Source: Anaerobacillus sp. | Lineage (GTDB): Bacteria; Bacillota; Bacilli; Bacillales_H; Anaerobacillaceae | Assembly (NCBI GenBank): GCA_007120055.1 | Contig: SKOL01000420.1 | Coordinates: forward strand, 1 to 8,273 | Length of the DNA: 8,273 nt | Direction of reading: 5' to 3' | In this document: one piece after another, positions 6,180 to 8,273 of the stretch | How the letters are laid out: each line of letters opens with the position of its first letter | Position numbering within the stretch: the stretch's first letter is position 1 | Notes under the pieces: generated by a model | Database searches by the model: none | What the model was told of the DNA's origin: nothing | The model's input: only the letters and a program-made list of their open reading frames with translations | Translations under genes and position numbers: made by a program

Positions 6180-7637
6180 ATGGAAGGTCGAGCGTTACAA
6201 CTTATTTCTGATGCAAATGCTGAAGTTCAAAAACATCAAGAGACTGTAGAGAGTGATTATTATCGCCTTGGATATCACTTAATGCCACCTGTAGGCTTAT
6301 TAAATGATCCAAACGGTTTTATTCAATATAATGGTACGTATCATTTATTTTATCAATGGAACCCGTTTAAAACGGGACATGGTGCTAAGTTTTGGGGACA
6401 TTACATTTCAAAAGACCTCATTCATTGGACGCATGAGGAAATTGCCTTAGCACCGAGTGATTGGTTTGATAAAAACGGTTGTTATTCAGGAAGTGCTGTC
6501 AGTGCTGACGGTAAAATGAAGTTGTTTTATACAGGTAATGTCAAAGATGAACAAGGGAATCGCGAAACGTATCAATGTTTAGCTGAAAGTGAAGATGGGG
6601 TTCATTTCACGAAAAAAGGTGTTGTCGTTGAATTACCGGACGGATATACAGCTCATTTTCGTGATCCGAAAGTTTGGAATCATGATGACCATTGGTATAT
6701 GATCGTTGGCGCACAAAGTGAGGATTTACAAGGAAAGGCGGCTCTTTTAAAATCAGTTGATTTAAAGGAGTGGCATTTGCTAGGTAATATTGCTGGATCG
6801 AACGAAGGCCAACTCGGTGATTTCGGATATATGTGGGAGTGCCCTGATTTGTTCTCGCTTCATGGCAAAGACGTGCTCATTGTTTCGCCACAAGGGTTAA
6901 AGCCTGAAGGGATGCTTTATAACAATGTATATCAGTCTGGTTATTTTGTTGGTGAGTTGAATTATGAGACTGGTAAAATGTCACATGGTCGCTTTGTTGA
7001 ACTTGATCGTGGCTTTGAATTTTACGCCCCACAAACGACAGTTGATGATAAAGGGAGAAGGTTACTTTTTGCTTGGATGGGTGTTCCTGAGCAAGCAGAA
7101 GATCAACACCCGACCATTGCCCATCAATGGGTTCATGCGATGACGTTACCTCGTGAGCTAGTGTTAGTTGATGAAAAACTTTACCAGAGACCTGTCGCTG
7201 AATTAGACGAGCAGAGAGTTGATGAGGTTCTTTATGAAAATGAAGTCGTTGCTAGTGAAATGAAACAACTGGAGGGCGTGAATGGAGATCAGCTCGAGTT
7301 AGTTGTCGATGTTATTAATAATGACGCTGAACGTTTTGAAATTGCGTTACGTGATGAAGCACGAATTATTTATGACGTGAGGGAAGAACGACTAACGCTT
7401 GAACGTAAATCATTTAGTGATAACGAACGAGCGATTGAAGCTAGGCATTGCAAGCTTACGCAACTGCAGCAGCTTCGCATCTTTTTAGATACATCATCGA
7501 TTGAACTGTTTGTAAACGAAGGAGAAGAAGTATTTACGGCAAGACTATTTCCTGAGAAAGAAAATAAGAATATCACCATTAATGCGGTCAATGGAACGAC
7601 GGGGATTACGGTAAGGAAATTTAAAATTAAAAATTAA
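6180..7637 (+). CDS. sacA: Sucrose-6-phosphate hydrolase, glycoside hydrolase family 32
   Basis: A 485-residue cytoplasmic enzyme that hydrolyses sucrose-6-phosphate to glucose-6-phosphate and fructose. There is no signal peptide, consistent with acting on the PTS product. GH32 landmarks are LLNDPNG (40-46) with nucleophile D43, FYQWNP (57-62), YSGSAV (102-107), FRDPKV (160-165) with the stabilising D162, and WECPDLF (219-225) with acid/base E220. These belong to the five-bladed propeller; a C-terminal beta-sandwich occupies roughly 350-485. Length is close to B. subtilis SacA. AAGGGG at 6166-6171 lies inside the end of scrK, and the start codon follows the scrK stop by 4 nt, so the two are probably translationally coupled. 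An extracellular levanase or invertase is unlikely without a signal sequence. Confidence 0.94.
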   Translation: MEGRALQLISDANAEVQKHQETVESDYYRLGYHLMPPVGLLNDPNGFIQYNGTYHLFYQWNPFKTGHGAKFWGHYISKDLIHWTHEEIALAPSDWFDKNGCYSGSAVSADGKMKLFYTGNVKDEQGNRETYQCLAESEDGVHFTKKGVVVELPDGYTAHFRDPKVWNHDDHWYMIVGAQSEDLQGKAALLKSVDLKEWHLLGNIAGSNEGQLGDFGYMWECPDLFSLHGKDVLIVSPQGLKPEGMLYNNVYQSGYFVGELNYETGKMSHGRFVELDRGFEFYAPQTTVDDKGRRLLFAWMGVPEQAEDQHPTIAHQWVHAMTLPRELVLVDEKLYQRPVAELDEQRVDEVLYENEVVASEMKQLEGVNGDQLELVVDVINNDAERFEIALRDEARIIYDVREERLTLERKSFSDNERAIEARHCKLTQLQQLRIFLDTSSIELFVNEGEEVFTARLFPEKENKNITINAVNGTTGITVRKFKIKN

Positions 7638-7640
7638 AAA

Positions 7641-7737
7641 ACGTAAACCTGTTAGGTTTTAATTAATACAGAGAAAAACTTCGAAGTGAAAAATAATATT
7701 ACAATGTTTACGTAAAATTATTTGAATACTTCGAAGC
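7641..7737. other. Post-operon region with overlapping inverted repeats and twin ACTTCGAAG palindromes
   Basis: AAACCT (7645-7650), loop GTT, and AGGTTT (7654-7659) form a short hairpin followed by an AT-rich stretch with few consecutive T residues, a weak terminator at best. ACGTAAAC (7641-7648) is also inverted at 7706-7713 and would compete with it. The self-complementary ACTTCGAAG occurs at 7678-7686 and again 50 bp later at 7728-7736. No strong terminator for the sac operon is visible. Confidence 0.35.
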
Positions 7738-7779
7738 AATGCTTAAGCAAATTTTAAATTATGAATTGTACATTTTAAA

Positions 7780-7959
7780 TTATTTTTTACGGTCAACTTC
7801 TGTTGGTGGGAAGCCGGGTTTTGCTTTTAGTTCGTAACGATCATCAAGTTCGTTTGCGAACTCTAAATCTTGATTATCTGTTGCAATATCTTTTTTAGGT
7901 GTTTGTGGTAAACTATTTTTGTTTCTGTCACGTGTTTTTTGCTTGCGAGCTCTACTCAT
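7780..7959 (-). CDS. yfhD: Small basic YfhD-like protein
   Basis: A 59-residue, highly charged, soluble protein with no membrane segment. It opens with MSRARKQKTRDRNKNSLPQ and has an acidic middle (DLEFANELDD). It ends in a basic PTEVDRKK. The opening RxxNKxxLPQTP-like pattern and size recall the small YfhD proteins of Bacillus, which are of unknown function. Longer starts at 7998 and 7971 are open. The one at 7998 lies before the AAAGGAG, and the one at 7971 directly abuts it, so MSRARK, 12 nt downstream, is preferred. Its stop overlaps an ATTTTAAATTAT direct repeat (7751-7762 and 7772-7783). It converges on the sac operon and diverges from the promoter at 8071. The family call is from memory of short motifs and is tentative. 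Confidence 0.6.
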   Translation of the reverse strand: MSRARKQKTRDRNKNSLPQTPKKDIATDNQDLEFANELDDRYELKAKPGFPPTEVDRKK

Positions 7960-8070
7960 TTTTAGTTTCATCTCCTTTCTATATTGTATTTTCTGCACGA
8001 ATGAAAAAGGTTATGTAACTAAAAAATGGAGATCGACGTATAAAATATAGAAAAAATTACAAAAATAAAT

Positions 8071-8100
8071 TTGACGAATGCTTTCATAATTTGGTATGAT
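8071..8100 (+). promoter_or_regulatory. Strong SigA-type promoter with extended -10
   Basis: TTGACG at 8071-8076 and TATGAT at 8095-8100 have an 18-bp spacing, and a TG dinucleotide one base before the -10 makes it an extended -10. Start is predicted near 8107. It diverges from the yfhD-like gene. The interval 7960-8070 shows nothing else I can support. Confidence 0.7.
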
Positions 8101-8106
8101 AATCAT

Positions 8107-8273
8107 CAAATTATAGACGAACTACATTTTTTGAACTACAAGAAAAATGGACGTTCAAAAACGAGGACAACGAGGGGCAAAAAGGTCGAGGAAACGTAGT
8201 TCGGAGTATCGGAGCGTATAGAGTAATAATACGTGAGAAACGGACGAACAAGTTGACGAAGAGATTAGCCGCC
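8107..8273 (+). ncRNA. Structured leader or small RNA, truncated by the window edge
   Basis: Following the promoter, CGAACTAC (8118-8125) pairs with GTAGTTCG (8196-8203). This encloses TTTTTGAAC/GTTCAAAAA (8128-8136 with 8153-8161) and a purine-rich single-stranded stretch with GAGGGGC and AAGGTCGAGG. GCGTAT (8214-8219) pairs with ATACGT (8229-8234). GAACTAC recurs at 8133-8139, offering a second partner for GTAGTTC. There is no well-supported coding start; the RNA continues past the window. I recognise no riboswitch, T-box or housekeeping RNA. It could be the leader of the next gene, a free small RNA, or a repeat element. Confidence 0.45.

Noticed and set aside
8147..8221. 24-codon very basic open frame in the right-edge RNA
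   Set aside because: It has no good Shine-Dalgarno and overlaps the candidate stems. The lysine and arginine content follows from purine-rich sequence. A leader peptide cannot be excluded but is not supported.
8113..8272. Minus-strand open frame through the right-edge RNA
   Set aside because: The absence of stops follows from the purine bias of the plus strand. It runs against a strong plus-strand promoter and has no visible start.
8200..8273. glmS ribozyme or T-box at the right edge
   Set aside because: GTTGACGA near 8253 briefly resembles a glmS fragment, but the 5' cleavage-site and GCGCC segments are missing. No T-box AG-bulge or GGTGG antiterminator sequence is visible.

Overview
The window is AT-rich DNA with strong AGGAG-type ribosome-binding sites, T-tailed hairpin terminators and a B. 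subtilis-like sucrose control leader. This points to a low-GC Firmicute, most likely a Bacillaceae (Bacillus-like) chromosome. No phage, transposase, tRNA, rRNA or CRISPR sequence is visible.

Layout. (1) 1-1260: a minus-strand PHP-family histidinol-phosphatase gene (hisJ, start refined to 892), bracketed by an imperfect inverted repeat of about 80 bp. To its right is a hairpin-type intergenic repeat (1084-1163) and a third copy of the repeat's core motif. A 28-bp perfect-arm palindrome sits in front of hisJ. (2) 1298-3206: a long, heavily folded non-coding stretch, then a CshA-type DEAD-box RNA helicase (TTG start at 1646 preferred over ATG at 1640), ended by a strong intrinsic terminator. 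(3) 3231-7637: a sucrose operon. It has a promoter with an overlapping CcpA-type cre, then a SacT/SacY-type antiterminator site (RAT) overlapping a 17-bp terminator. Two further nested palindromes precede sacP (sucrose PTS EIIBC), scrK (fructokinase) and sacA (sucrose-6-phosphate hydrolase). SacP imports and phosphorylates sucrose, SacA cleaves it to glucose-6-P and fructose, and ScrK feeds the fructose into glycolysis. No EIIA domain and no antiterminator gene is present, so both must be supplied from elsewhere. (4) 7638-8273: a small convergent YfhD-like gene, then a strong plus-strand promoter driving a structured transcript that runs off the right edge.

The coding genes are ordinary. The unusual content is in the non-coding DNA: a RAT whose two halves are separated by an 87-nt foldback arm, a multi-helix candidate RNA closed by a 20-pair stem upstream of cshA, the repeat family around hisJ, and the unidentified structured RNA at the right edge. 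All pairings were read by eye; no folding or database search was run.
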